A DNA stretch of 49,951 nt. Source: Chara braunii (Eukaryota > Streptophyta > Charophyceae > Charales > Characeae). Below are positions 11,999-21,396 of this stretch, in pieces. Made by a program: the position numbers and the translations under genes. The stretch is taken from assembly GCA_003427395.1 (NCBI GenBank), contig BFEA01000079.1, positions 2,491,983 through 2,541,933 on the forward strand, read 5' to 3'. Within the stretch, counting starts at the first letter, position 1, and each line of letters begins with the position of its first letter. The notes beneath the pieces were generated by a model. That model was not told the DNA's origin. It did not search any database and worked only from the letters and a program-made list of their open reading frames with translations.

Positions 11999-13177
11999 GG
12001 AAGGAGGAGGAGGAGGAGGAGGAGAAGGAGGAGGAGGAGAAGGAGAGGAGGAGAAGGAGGAGAAGGAGAGAAGGAGAAGGAGAAGGAGAAGGAGAAGGAG
12101 AAGGAGAAGGAGAAGGAGACGAAGGAAGAAGAAGGAGACGAAGACGACGAAGACGAAGGAGACGAAGACGAAGGAGACGAAGACGAAGACGAAGAAGAAG
12201 AAGACAAAGACGACGAAGAAAACGAAGAAGACGACGACGACGACGACGAAGAAGAAGAAGAAGAAGAAGAAGAAGAAGAAGAAGAAGAAGAAGAAGACGA
12301 AGACGACGAAGACGACGAAGAAGAAGAAGGAGAGAAGGAGAAGGAGAAGGAGAAGGAGAAGGAGAAGGAGACAAAGGAAGAAGAAGGAGACGACGACGAA
12401 GACGAAGGAGACGAAGACGAAGACGAAGGAGACGAAGACGAAGACGAAGACGGAGAAGATGAAGACGACGAAGACGAGGACAAAGAAGACGAAGACGAAG
12501 ACGAAGACGAAGATGAAGATGAAGACGAAGAACACGAAGACGAAGGAGACGAAGACGAAGGAAGAAGAAGGAGACGAAGACGGCGAAGACGAAGGAGACG
12601 AAGACGAAGACGAAGACGAAGACGAAGAAAACGAAGACGAAGACGAAGACGAAGACGAAGACGAAGACGAAGACGACGACGACGAAGACGACGAAAAAGA
12701 AGAAGACGACGAAGACGACGAAGACGACGAAGACGACGAATAGAAGGTGAAGGAGAAGGAGAAGGAGAAGGAGAAGGAGAAGGAGAAGGAGACAAAGACG
12801 AAGACGAAGGAGACGAAGACGAAGGAGACAGACGAAAACGACGAAGACGAAGACGACGAAGACGAAGACGAAGACGAAGACGAAGACGAAGAAGAAGGAG
12901 ACGAAGACGAAGGAGACGAAGACGAAGACGACGAAGACGAAGGAGACGAAGACGACGACAAAGAAGAAGAAGAAGAAGAAGAAGAAGAAGAAGGAGAAGG
13001 AGAAGGAGACGAAGACGGCGAAGAAGAAGAAGGAGACGAAGATTAAGACGAAGATGAAGACGAAGAAGGAGACGAAGACGGCGAAGACGACGATGAAGAC
13101 GAAGACGAAGACAAAGACGAAGACGAAGACGAAGACGAAGACGAAGAAGAAGACGAAGACGAAGAAGAAGAAGAAGA
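11999..13177. repeat. 1.18 kb purine-rich GAAGAC/GAGGAG tract
   Basis: Almost the whole tract is made of GAA, GAG, GAC and AAG triplets, with GAAGAC hexamers dominant and (GAGAAG)n blocks near 12070-12120, 12330-12370 and 12750-12790. T occurs only at a few sites, for example near 12459, 12741 and 13043. Read as protein it gives long Asp/Glu or Arg runs in several frames at once, which is a composition effect and not a gene. On the CDPK transcript strand it is a giant UCUUCG/CUUCUC pyrimidine-rich tract in the intron just downstream of the alternative junction exons. Confidence 0.9.
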
Positions 13178-14094
13178 TTTCCCAAGGGCCCCGCAGTGTT
13201 TAGTGACGAATGTGCTTGTGCCCTCTGCCGAACTTGGCAGGCCGAGTCACTATCGACTAGACGAACAGTAAGGTTCAATGACCTGGAGGTTTAAGAATCA
13301 CCGAACTAGGGTACTTGGAATCTTGCACACAAACTGGTACCCTTGGGTATGGCAGGCCGAAGCAGCATAGTTCTTACGGATCAGGCTTAGCACTTACCCT
13401 TCCGGATCTCTTGTTTTTGTCCAAGATGGAGGTTAGCTTGAGCATGTGCATTTTAATTTTTTAATTCCAAATGGTCTAGCAGACTTTGGCCAATCATTAG
13501 GTCGACAGAAAAACTATCATCAGTAATGAACTCGTATGCTACACAGCTGGACCTTTACCAGAATCAATTCCTTCCGAAAGGAGCTGTAATCAACAAGAGA
13601 AATCAGTTCAAATAACATTCTTGGCCACTTTCTGGATGCAAAGATTTGCTGGCTAGAAGGTGCACGTACTTTTCCAATGAATCGTAAGGAACCCCAACTA
13701 AAATACATACAACAAGTATAACACTAACCTACAAACAGAAAGCAAATGAAGCTTTAGAAAGGAACATGTCGGTTCCCTGAGAGCATTGGCAGCAAGGTGG
13801 CAACATTATGTCAGCATGCATGTACTGAATCCGCACTGATGAGTCCTGATGACCCATGCAGAATATGGTTCACTTCTCACAAATGCAGAAGGAACGACAT
13901 CAACAGACTTCCTGTTGCCATTCTCATCCAAGCTGTGCACATGTCTTCTATCTCCAATGAGGACAAGCTGCAAACTTCTGATTCCTCACATGGTGATCAC
14001 ATTCATTCACTCATCCTCTGATCCACACAAGCTTGGCAAATAGTAAGTGCCCGTAGACTGTCCACAGTGAGGCAAGCAGGTAGTAACATCTGAC
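13178..14094 (-). other. CDPK intron segment downstream of exon A
   Basis: Single-copy-looking sequence with no visible repeat or ORF of interest. It lies between the purine-rich tract and the donor of exon A. If exon choice is regulated in cis, this and the 188-bp interval between A and B are the nearest intronic places for signals, but I see no specific motif. Confidence 0.5.
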
Positions 14095-14210
14095 CTTCAC
14101 TGCAATCTTCTTCATTTTGTTCATTGCAGAGAAATTCTTGAGACGGGAGAGCACAGCAGAATCCAGGGGTTTGTCAGGAGCAACTCCATCTTCACGCATC
14201 CATGGATGGG
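14095..14210 (-). CDS. CDPK junction exon A (canonical version)
   Basis: This exon is 116 bp: two bases completing a codon from the previous exon, then 38 codons. Acceptor ctgcatcag|CC, donor AAG|gtcaga. It encodes [19 protein letters not shown] followed by [22 protein letters not shown] ends kinase subdomain XI. The rest is the autoinhibitory pseudosubstrate and the helix that docks on the EF-hand domain, and it is close to the usual land-plant CDPK consensus. It joins in frame to the 27086-27238 exon (the split Ser codon is T plus CC) and to VIAQTL at 10054. A second exon of identical length and phase lies 188 bp upstream. If both were spliced in, exon A would be read in the wrong frame and reach a TGA within the exon. 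Confidence 0.95.
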
Positions 14211-14398
14211 CTGATGCAGATTAAGAACCATAGGCAGCAATGAATTGTGACGAGTCCCATAGCCACAGGGACGGAAAAGCATGCCCGTGCAACAAACACG
14301 GAAACAAAGATAGTTAGATCCACAGATAACAAAATGACACCACGTTGACACAAGACTAAAACTACTTCCGTAAGACCCATTCATTGGCAAAACCTCAC
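14211..14398 (-). other. 188-bp interval between duplicated junction exons
   Basis: A short intron-like interval between exon B and exon A on the transcribed strand. On the CDPK strand it begins gtgaggttttgcc and ends ttaatctgcatcag, so both the donor of B and the acceptor of A are good GT-AG sites. It is long enough for splicing, so steric exclusion is unlikely. Reading-frame loss is the clearer barrier to joining B to A. Confidence 0.7.
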
Positions 14399-14514
14399 CT
14401 TCATGAACATTTTCTTGACTTTATGCATCGCTGCAAAATTCTTTATCCTGAAGAGCACGCCAGATTCCAGGGGTGTATCAGGTGCAGTTCCACCCTCTCG
14501 TAACCAGGGATTTG
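14399..14514 (-). CDS. CDPK junction exon B (diverged alternative)
   Basis: Also exactly 116 bp with the same phases as exon A: acceptor aatggcag|CA, donor AAG|gtgagg. It encodes NPWLREGGTAPDTPLESGV followed by LFRIKNFAAMHKVKKMFMK, identical to exon A at 23 of 38 residues. No stop or frameshift has accumulated. The conserved core P-W, R-E, G, A-P-D, P-L, V-L, R, K-N-F, A-M, K, K-K is kept. Differences fall on His to Asn before PW, Ser to Phe in the pseudosubstrate (VLSR to VLFR), and a more hydrophobic end (IAVK to MFMK). That pattern fits a maintained alternative exon rather than a dead duplicate. What it changes in activity is inference. It could also be a young non-used duplicate under weak constraint, but 15 replacements without a lesion argue against that. 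Confidence 0.88.
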
Positions 14515-15721
14515 CTGCCATTCAGTGCCATCGAGAGGATCCCCAAACCAACAGCAGTCATAGAGAGGCACACGTGTAAAATAAGGAGAGCAAAACAAAA
14601 TCACCATGTTTAGAGAGCTTGCCGTCAACAAGCATACAAGTTTCAAGTTCGCGAGCTCTTTTCATGACACACGATAGAAACAGGTGAACGATTCCGATTG
14701 AAGAGTTGATAAATACTGCACGGAGTAGGAAACACCTTTTTCAACTACGAAATTAAGCAGAAAGAGCGTAAACTTCGTGCTGTGGGAAACCTCTTCCAGG
14801 GTGTCAGTCTCATTCATTTTGGATATGTAACCCATTTGAGCTCAGGATGCGACAGCAATCAGATACATCCAGGTCTGGCCGCAGATGCAATCAGATACAT
14901 TTAGGCAAGTGCTGGTGAGTATGCCCTTAGCAATCCACGTATAAGATTGCCCAGTGCTGTGGCACCCACAGTCTGGATGGAGCAGCAAAGCCTTGAAATC
15001 ATATTTGCTGCACAACTGTGCAGTGCGCAGTTGTGTGATGCCCACACAACGCGCACACAGGTGTAGTGCACTGGAGGCGCATGACTGCCCCTTGTGCGAT
15101 TGCAAAGCTGTTTTTTTTTTGGGGTGAGTGCGTTGTAACCTATCACCTGAACAACGACTTTTTTCCACCCAGATGAGTAGATCCGAAATTCAAACAGCTT
15201 GACCATAGTGTGTTGTAGATTTTCACCACAACAGCTCCTGCTCCACCCAGATGAGAAGATCCAAAATTGATGCAGCTTCACCTCTATTGCAGACAATGAA
15301 GCATACTCTAGATGTAACATTCCAACAATGAAACAGTTTTACTGTAGGGGTACTCTTCACCTGAGTCTGGCACACCTTGGGTGGGGAGCTAGCTATACTC
15401 ACTGCGCAAAGGGCAGGAAATCCCGCCCTTGTGGTGACCGCCACCACAGTGTGCGTGTATGTGAGAGAGAGGGTGGCATGCACGGAGCCTCGTACATTGG
15501 CCCCAAGGGGCCTCACGAGGGTTTATGGCCTCCAGGCTGCGCAACCCTCATTTTGGGCCACCTGAGGTCCCACCTCCAGTTTTCAGGTGGAGCATGGGTC
15601 TCTTTTGGACCCGAGGTTCACTTTTGTCCTTGTTCATATTTTTGCCTTCCCCATATTTCTTTTCTGTGAATTTATTTTTCTGAAGTTCATCTGTTTGCTC
15701 CAGGTGTCTTTTAGACCAGGG
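14515..15721 (-). other. CDPK intron, part next to exon B
   Basis: No gene seen. On the CDPK strand two similar strings of the form 'ccacccagatgag(a/t)agatcc' lie near 15170 and 15245, followed by related 'aattcaaacagctt' and 'aattgatgcagctt'. This makes a roughly 75-bp diverged tandem pair. The sequence immediately upstream of exon B shows only a weak pyrimidine tract. Confidence 0.5.
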
Positions 15722-15981
15722 TGAGGCCTCGTTCCGGTGTACCTGGCCCAAGGTGCTGCCTTGGGGCTGCAAGTCCAAAACGGTGCCTGAACGGACAAAA
15801 ATAGGGCAGCGCATCACAAAAATAATAAATTAATAAATGAGTGCTGCCTCACCCTATACCAGCGGCCTAGAGGGTCGCCGTGGGCCTCCAGGGTGCGCGC
15901 TGGATGGCGTGCAGCCTGGGGGCCCCTCAGCAACTGTCGGGCCCCGCAAATGGGGCCTGTGTGCAGGCTCAACATGTAACA
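15722..15981 (-). mobile_element. Truncated 3' LTR of Ty3/gypsy element 1 (U3 end)
   Basis: On the minus strand the LTR begins TGTTACATGTTGAGCCTGC directly after a polypurine tract. About 260 bp match 22474-22746, including 'gggcagc(g/a)catcac' and 'gcctggatggcgtgcagcc'-like blocks. The match stops near 15722, so most of the LTR, including R and U5, is missing. The presumed 5' LTR at 21397-22746 is about 1.35 kb, so about 80% has been lost by deletion or replacement. Confidence 0.7.
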
Positions 15982-15996
15982 CCACCCCCTCCTTAT
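15982..15996 (-). promoter_or_regulatory. Polypurine tract of Ty3/gypsy element 1
   Basis: On the minus strand the sequence is taaggagggggtgg immediately before the LTR's TGTTAC. It is the plus-strand primer site for reverse transcription of LTR retrotransposons, and its position next to the LTR start confirms that the element runs on the minus strand. Confidence 0.75.
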
Positions 15997-16049
15997 GAAG
16001 TCAAGCCAGTTCGAGGGCGAAGCTGACGATCTGAAGATGGAACCTGGAC

Positions 16050-17330
16050 GTGGGTGTGACGTGGAGCCGAAGATACCGACTTGCCTTGCAACTTGCGTTC
16101 GTAGCGTGCGAGAACATTCGGAGCTGTTGCTTGGAGTTCCACACGGGTCAACCAACGGTCAGCTCAATGGGTGCAGTACGCAAAATGTACCAAATATTTG
16201 GTCGGCCTGTTGCCGTCGCGTCGCAGGGAGATGATGTCGCCAACCTCTTCAAAACCATCCATAGAGGGTGGGTCTTGCGATCGTTGCCCGGGGAAGTCGT
16301 CGTGTTCGGCTTAGCAAATTTCTCACGACAAAATAGGGCCAACTTGGAACAATGAAAGACTGGGTAGACGGGCAAGTGGGCGGGCACCTGAATGACAAAT
16401 GACAGTCCCTCGGGTGCGTCCCCAGCGGGTGCCACGATCGGCCAGGGCCACATCCATTTCGTGAGGAGCTTACGAGAGATATCTTGCTCGAGGCTGAATT
16501 CCGCGGCGGAGACCCATACGAGGTCGCCGGTGTGGAAGGGACAAGGAAGACGCTGTCGATTTCCCTGTTGGCTCATGCGTTGCTGCGTCTTTGCCATCTG
16601 GTTGCGTGCCTTGACAAGTAGCTCTTGCATCCAACGTACGAAAAGAAGATGGTCGTCACTCTCGGTCGCCCGTGGGATGATTGTGTCCAACGGAGAGGTG
16701 ACCGGTGAGCCGTGCTCAAACTCAAAGGGTGACATCTCGATAGCCGGATGGATGGACGAGTTGTATGCCAACTCGACATCGGGCAGCCGCTCAACCCAAT
16801 CCTTTTGGTCGGGGTGGATGAGGGTGCGAAGGAGAACCTGTGCGGTGTGATGCACCCTCTCTGTTTGGCCATCGGTTTGGGGGTGGCGAGCCGAACTTGG
16901 CTTGAGAGATGAGCCCCATCGTTTGATGAGCCCCAACCAAAAATCAGACATGAAACGAGTGTCGCGGTCGCAGGCGATTTCCTTGGGGTAACCCTTCGCT
17001 TGAATCCGACCGGCGGAAAGAATCTCAGCCAACTCCGGTGCCTTGGCATGATAGCGGTAAGGCAAAAACATGGCAAACTTGGTGAGTCAGTCGACCACCG
17101 TGAGAATCCCATCCACACCGGTCTTGCGCTTGGGGAGCGGCCCGGTGATATCCATGGCAATCGCTTCCCTTCGGCACAAGGGGACCGGTAATGGCCGCAA
17201 CTCGTCGTACGGACGATGATTGCGGGATTTGCAGCGTCGACAAACCTCGCATGACTCGCAATAGCGTGTGACGTCGCCGAGAAGGCCGGGCCACCAAAAA
17301 CGCTCGCGAAGGTGCTCAAAATGATCCTCC
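16050..17330 (-). pseudogene. Ty3/gypsy integrase and chromodomain-like tail (element 1)
   Basis: Minus strand from about 17330 down. The N-terminal zinc-binding end is represented by YCESCEVCRRCKSRNHRP. The DDE core follows: AMDITGP (first Asp), CDRDTRFMS (second Asp), then HPQTDGQTERVHH (Glu). After that come AYNSSIHPA, MSPFEFEHG and a GPW-like C-terminal segment (VYPVFHCSKLA). The tail near 16255-16060 reads DGFEEVGDIISLRRDG and, after a frameshift, YLVHFAY with a stop, resembling a degraded chromodomain. A TGA interrupts 'TVVD*LTK' near 17085, where the 48.7 kb copy has CGA, so it is a CpG-to-TpG change. The element is dead. It lies inside the 12.6 kb CDPK intron in the same orientation as the kinase. 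Confidence 0.9.
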
Positions 17331-17960
17331 AATGTCTGGCTATACACGAGGATATCGTCTAAGTAGACCAGCACGAACCGGTACAACATCGCACAAAACT
17401 CGTTGGTCATTGCCACTTGGAAGGTCGTCGGGGCATTGGTGAGTCCAAAAGGCATGACCACCGACTCAAAATGCTTGTACCGCGTCTTGAACGCAGTTTT
17501 ATAGCGATCGTTCGGGAGTATCGAAATCTGATGATAGCCCGACTTCAAGTCGAAAAATACTTTGTGCAGCCCAATCGCTCAAGCAGATCGTCAATATGAG
17601 GAAGAGGCCCCGCATTCTTGACGGTTTGCGCGTTGAGTTTACGTTAATCGATGCATAATCGTAGATCCTTGTTCTTCTTCCTTGCGAAGAGAACCAGTGC
17701 TCCATATGGGGAGCTACTAGGGCGGATCCAGCCCTTGTCCAACAGGTCATCGAGTTGTGCGCGGAGGACCGTAAGCTCCTCCTCGCTCATGCGATAAATG
17801 CAACCTTTCGGCGGCACGACATCGGCCTCAAGAATGATCTCGTGAGAGATCGGTCGATCCTGCACCACACCGATAGGTGACTCGAAGATGTCGGCGAACT
17901 CGTCAAGCAACCGCACCACACGGGGGTCCGAAGACAAGTCCATGGGTGAAGAGTCGGCTA
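17331..17960 (-). pseudogene. Ty3/gypsy reverse transcriptase, internally deleted (element 1)
   Basis: Minus strand. It starts with KGCIYRMSEEEL and GWIRPSSSPYGA, typical of the gypsy RT entry. The frame is then broken by a stop after LRLCID (a Tyr codon changed to TAA near 17645) and by a further frameshift near 17580. It continues as LKSGYHQI, FGLTNAPTTFQ and the catalytic box YLDDILVYS. Twelve residues later the RT text EDHFEHLR runs straight into RERFWWPGLL, which belongs to the integrase zinc-binding region. The thumb, connection and RNase H are therefore missing. The related copy at 48.7-49.8 kb keeps RNase H and shows what was lost. Not functional. Confidence 0.9.
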
Positions 17961-18935
17961 CCACAACGGTCCATAGGAAACATAGGCCGATTTCGTCGGG
18001 CTGCTCGTAAGCACAAGTAGCCCGGAATGACTTGGCCGTAACCACTTGGCACCGGATCGAAGTGTGCGGAAGAGGAATAGTAACACGGTACTTCGACGCC
18101 GAAGGCGTCCCGAACGGTAAGAGTCCACCGGTGGAAGTTGACCGTGTGATCCGCACTTGCAAGCCAAGGCATTCCCAAAATAATGTCGAAATCCGTGTCC
18201 AAAATGTCAAACGTCACCGGTTCGCATGCATGAGGTGCGAAATACACCGGTACGGCCTCGATGTAACGGTCGATAAGTTGTTGCGTCCTTCCGTCTGCCA
18301 ACTTGATCGTCGTCAGGTTTGCCTTCCTCCGAACTTGTGTGCCAAGGCCAACCCTTTGCACAAAGGCTTGGCTCATGAAATTGCGAGTCGCGCCGCTATC
18401 CAGCAAAGCGCTGCAGGACGTTTGCCCAACTTGGATGCGGACATAGAGGAGCGGTGCGTTGTTGTCATCGTACCGCTGCTTACTCGCGGGCCACCTTGGT
18501 AACATACGCAAGGATGTCCCCCAACGCAGCTTCGTCATCCGTCGGCAAAGTTGGTGGTGCATAGAAGGATAGATACGTGTGAAGATGAGCGCATAGTGCT
18601 GCGCATTGCGGTCCCGACAAGCGGCCCGTGGTCGGGAGAGGAAGCCATGTGAAATCCTCCGACGTGAGTGGGTCCAAGACCTCTATGTTGAACTCGGGCC
18701 GAATCCCGTGAAGAACCGCTTGAACCCGATAAGTCCCCGTTGCCGGAGAGAGAAAATGTCGCACACACGTCTTCTCCTTGAGCATGAGTACCCAACGTAG
18801 GAACGAGTCGGGCAGCATAGTCCTCATAAGAATATAGAAAAAGAGGACTATCGACTTTCGCTTGCGCCTCGGGACGAAGGGCGGTCGCCCGCGTAGCAAC
18901 CGGTTCCGAAGGCGTCGAGAGTGTCGTCGACTCAC
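17961..18935 (-). pseudogene. Ty3/gypsy aspartic protease region (element 1)
   Basis: Minus strand. The protease active-site motif SALLDSGATRNFMSQAF lies near 18400. Downstream are FDILDTDFDIILGMPWLA, the second conserved protease block, and HTVNFHRWTLTV. Upstream of the protease a linker (about 18500-18935) shares no motif I can name. The reading frame changes between gag, linker and protease, either by decay or because of a programmed shift. I cannot tell which from one degraded copy. Confidence 0.85.
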
Positions 18936-18947
18936 TCCCGGTGGTGC

Positions 18948-20496
18948 TCAATTTCCCAACTGTTTGCCCTTGCCTTTCAAAGGGCAGCCCACTGTGTCGT
19001 GCCAATCACTATTGCACCACAGACAATAGCGGAATCTCGTGCGTAGCTTGTACGCATATTCCGAGAGATTGTAGTGGGCCCATGGGGCTTGAGATGTTGC
19101 GCGAGGCCCGAGGATTGATGCGGTGTTTGTGTTCGTCTTGCCGCATCCTCGACCTTTGCCTGGGCGGCCACCATCCCGGGCGGCTGCGAATCTGTCCTCG
19201 TCATTGGCAGACACGGTCTCGCTTGAAGGGTTGGTTGGCGTTGCCGCCGCGACCACAACCACTTTCGACGGATGCTGATCTCTGCTCGGGCCTGTCGCAG
19301 ACGAACGGTTGAGGTCCTTGGCCTCCTTGTTCGTGACACTGATCTGCGCGGCCTTTTCGAAGAGCTCCGCCGTTGTCGTCAGGGTCTCCTCGACGTGAGT
19401 CAAAGCGTTGCCTAACGCCGGACACGACCTCACGATGAAGTAGTGTTTGATGGCCTTCAAGCCCATCTGAATGTCTGGGACGGATGTCAAGCGTTGGTAC
19501 TCGATAATCCAGTTAGTACTCGGTAGAGTGCCTTGTTCGAAGGTCGTCAATTTATCCATTGCCTTGATCTCCGGCGGCTCTACTTGGAACCGCTTATGCC
19601 ACGCCCCCTTTAGATCATCTCAGCTGATCTTGGTGTACAAGTAGGCGGCTACCACGCCATATTTGGACAAAGGCTGTCCAACCGCGCTTGGCACGCGCCC
19701 CCGACCGGGAGTAAAAGTACGCGTGATGCTTGTCCTCGCTGACGTGGTGTAGCTGCAACTTGAGCTCGTACTTGTGGAACCACGAAATACTGCCCGTCTT
19801 CTTCGAGTCGCAGAAGATCTCCTGACCATCGAACTTTGGACTTGTCTCGCACGGTTCCGATCTCGAGTGAGCGGCGGCAGTACAGATCCGCTGCTCCAAC
19901 TGTTACGTTGCGTTTTGCTGTAACTGCACGCCGTCCTTGAGGGCTCTGACGTCAATCTCCAATGCATCGAGGCGATCGGAGGTTTTGGAGGAGCTGGCAA
20001 CGGGGGCGCCGACGGTTTTTTCCAGCTGCTGGAGGAGGTTGTTGACTTGGTCAAACGCCCGTTTGTGTGTCTGAACAGCGTCGTCAAGGCTGTGGATGTC
20101 CTCCTGCTGTGCAATGCACGTTGCCCGGAGATCCGTGAAATGGGAGAGGAGTAGAGTGATCTTGCTTCCACTCTCTTCCATGTTACCAGTCTCGACCTCG
20201 GCCCGCCAGTCTGCTGCCATTGTGAGCAAGGCTCGCTCTCCATTGAATATCTTCTCGTGTCGTTGATCTCGTTCTTTATCGGCAGCCTTTGCTGCTGCCT
20301 CGTCCTGCTGACGTTTTTGCTCGATCGCCAGCAGTCGCGCTTTCTCTGCGTCTTCTGCCTTCTTCTTTGCTGCGGCTGCTGCCCCGTCCGATCGTTGCTT
20401 GGCCTCGGTAATCAAGTCCAACATCCGGATCTGATAGGCCTCATCTGCTTCCCCTGACTTCTGGTCCATGACGGCTGTTTGAGAGCGCATGGGCAT
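18948..20496 (-). pseudogene. Ty3/gypsy gag, broken into frames (element 1)
   Basis: Minus strand from the ATG at 20496 (MPMRSQTAVMDQ). The first 200 residues are a strong coiled coil (AAKKKAEDAEKARLLAIEQK). A TAA near 19900 separates this from the gag core (PKFDGQEIFCDSKK, SWFHKYELKLQLHHV), which is frameshifted near 19690. A further TGA (Trp to stop) lies near 19620. The third part (19559-18948) has FEQGTLPSTNWIIEYQRL and ends with a good CCHC zinc knuckle, CLWCNSDWHDTVGC. Length and order fit chromovirus gag. At least three lesions make it non-functional. Confidence 0.88.
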
Positions 20497-21149
20497 GGAC
20501 TAGGGCGGATAACAGCTTACATGGCACTCCCTGCTGCTGACGTGGCACGACTCTCGGCTGTCGTGTCCTGCTGACGTGGTCTGCTGACGTGGCCTGCTAA
20601 CGTGGCCTGCTAACGTGACAACTTACCAATGCCGCCGCAGAGGGTACCCGAAGACAGATAGAGAAGGGAAGACCAGAGGGGGCAACAACATAGGCGGGCA
20701 GGGGTGGGTGGGATAAATCGCCCAGATAAGGAGCCACTAATCAAAAAATGAAAAGTTTAAACTTTTTCAACAAAAAAAAATAAATCGGAATTACTCAGAT
20801 GAGAGTATGCGCAGTTAAAAAAAACGCAACTGCAAGTGGGATTTCTCGTACAATTTTCGAATCTCGAAAATAACGAATTTCGAAAATTCCAAAAACAAAT
20901 CTCGGAATTTTGGAAAAACGGGAAATTTCAAAAGGAAATCGAAAATTTCGTAAAAAAAATATATTCCGGATGTCCAATAATGAAATTTCGAATTTTCAAA
21001 GTAACGAAAAAACGGAAATTTCAGGTGCTGCACTATTGCGATTTTCCACAACCAGAAATAGCGGGAAAACGAAATCCAAGAGAAAAAAAAAATTGATTTT
21101 CGGCAGTTAGGTCAAAATTTGCGATTTTGGGGACTAATTAGTATGTTCT

Positions 21150-21190
<41 letters not shown>

Positions 21191-21381
21191 ATCAACCAAC
21201 CAATCAATCAGCCAATCAATGATCAATCAATCAATCAATCAAAGACTGATCAATTAATCAATCAATCAATCAATCAATCCACCGATGATTAACCCATCAA
21301 TGACTAATCAATCAATCAAGACTAATCAACTAATTAGTCCCCCCACACATGTCAGATCAGGTTGTCCTGATTCACGTGCGG
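20497..21381 (-). other. Leader of element 1 between primer site and gag
   Basis: About 885 bp of untranslated leader. It holds a short array of 'ctgctgacgtggc' units (20525-20620), an A/T-rich stretch with many imperfect GAAATTTC palindromes (20820-21060), and the ATCA microsatellite. I see no coding capacity. Confidence 0.6.
21149..21330. repeat. (ATCA)n tetranucleotide repeat
   Basis: Runs of aatcaatcaatc are interrupted by small variants such as 'gatcaaccaacc' and 'gactgatcaatt'. The array lies in the leader of the gypsy element, close to its primer-binding site. Confidence 0.9.
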
Positions 21382-21394
21382 GGCTCCGATACCA
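21382..21394 (-). promoter_or_regulatory. Primer-binding site of element 1
   Basis: On the minus strand the site is TGGTATCGGAGCC, matching the initiator-Met primer-binding site TGGTATCAGAGCC with one change that still allows a G-U pair. It lies two bases inside the LTR end (…TATCA-gt-TGG). It fixes the inner border of the 5' LTR. Confidence 0.7.
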
Positions 21395-21396
21395 AC

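Noticed and set aside
11962-13278. Long open frames in the GAA/GAC tract (Asp/Glu, Arg or Ser runs up to 459 residues)
   Set aside because: Open in several frames on both strands at once because the sequence lacks T on one strand; no start context, no non-repeat domain.
13835-13870. CTGATGAGTCCTGATGA as a second hammerhead core
   Set aside because: No GAAA partner and no stem II complement follow within a sensible distance.
21149-21330. CRISPR-like array
   Set aside because: It is a plain ATCA tetranucleotide run with no unique spacers.
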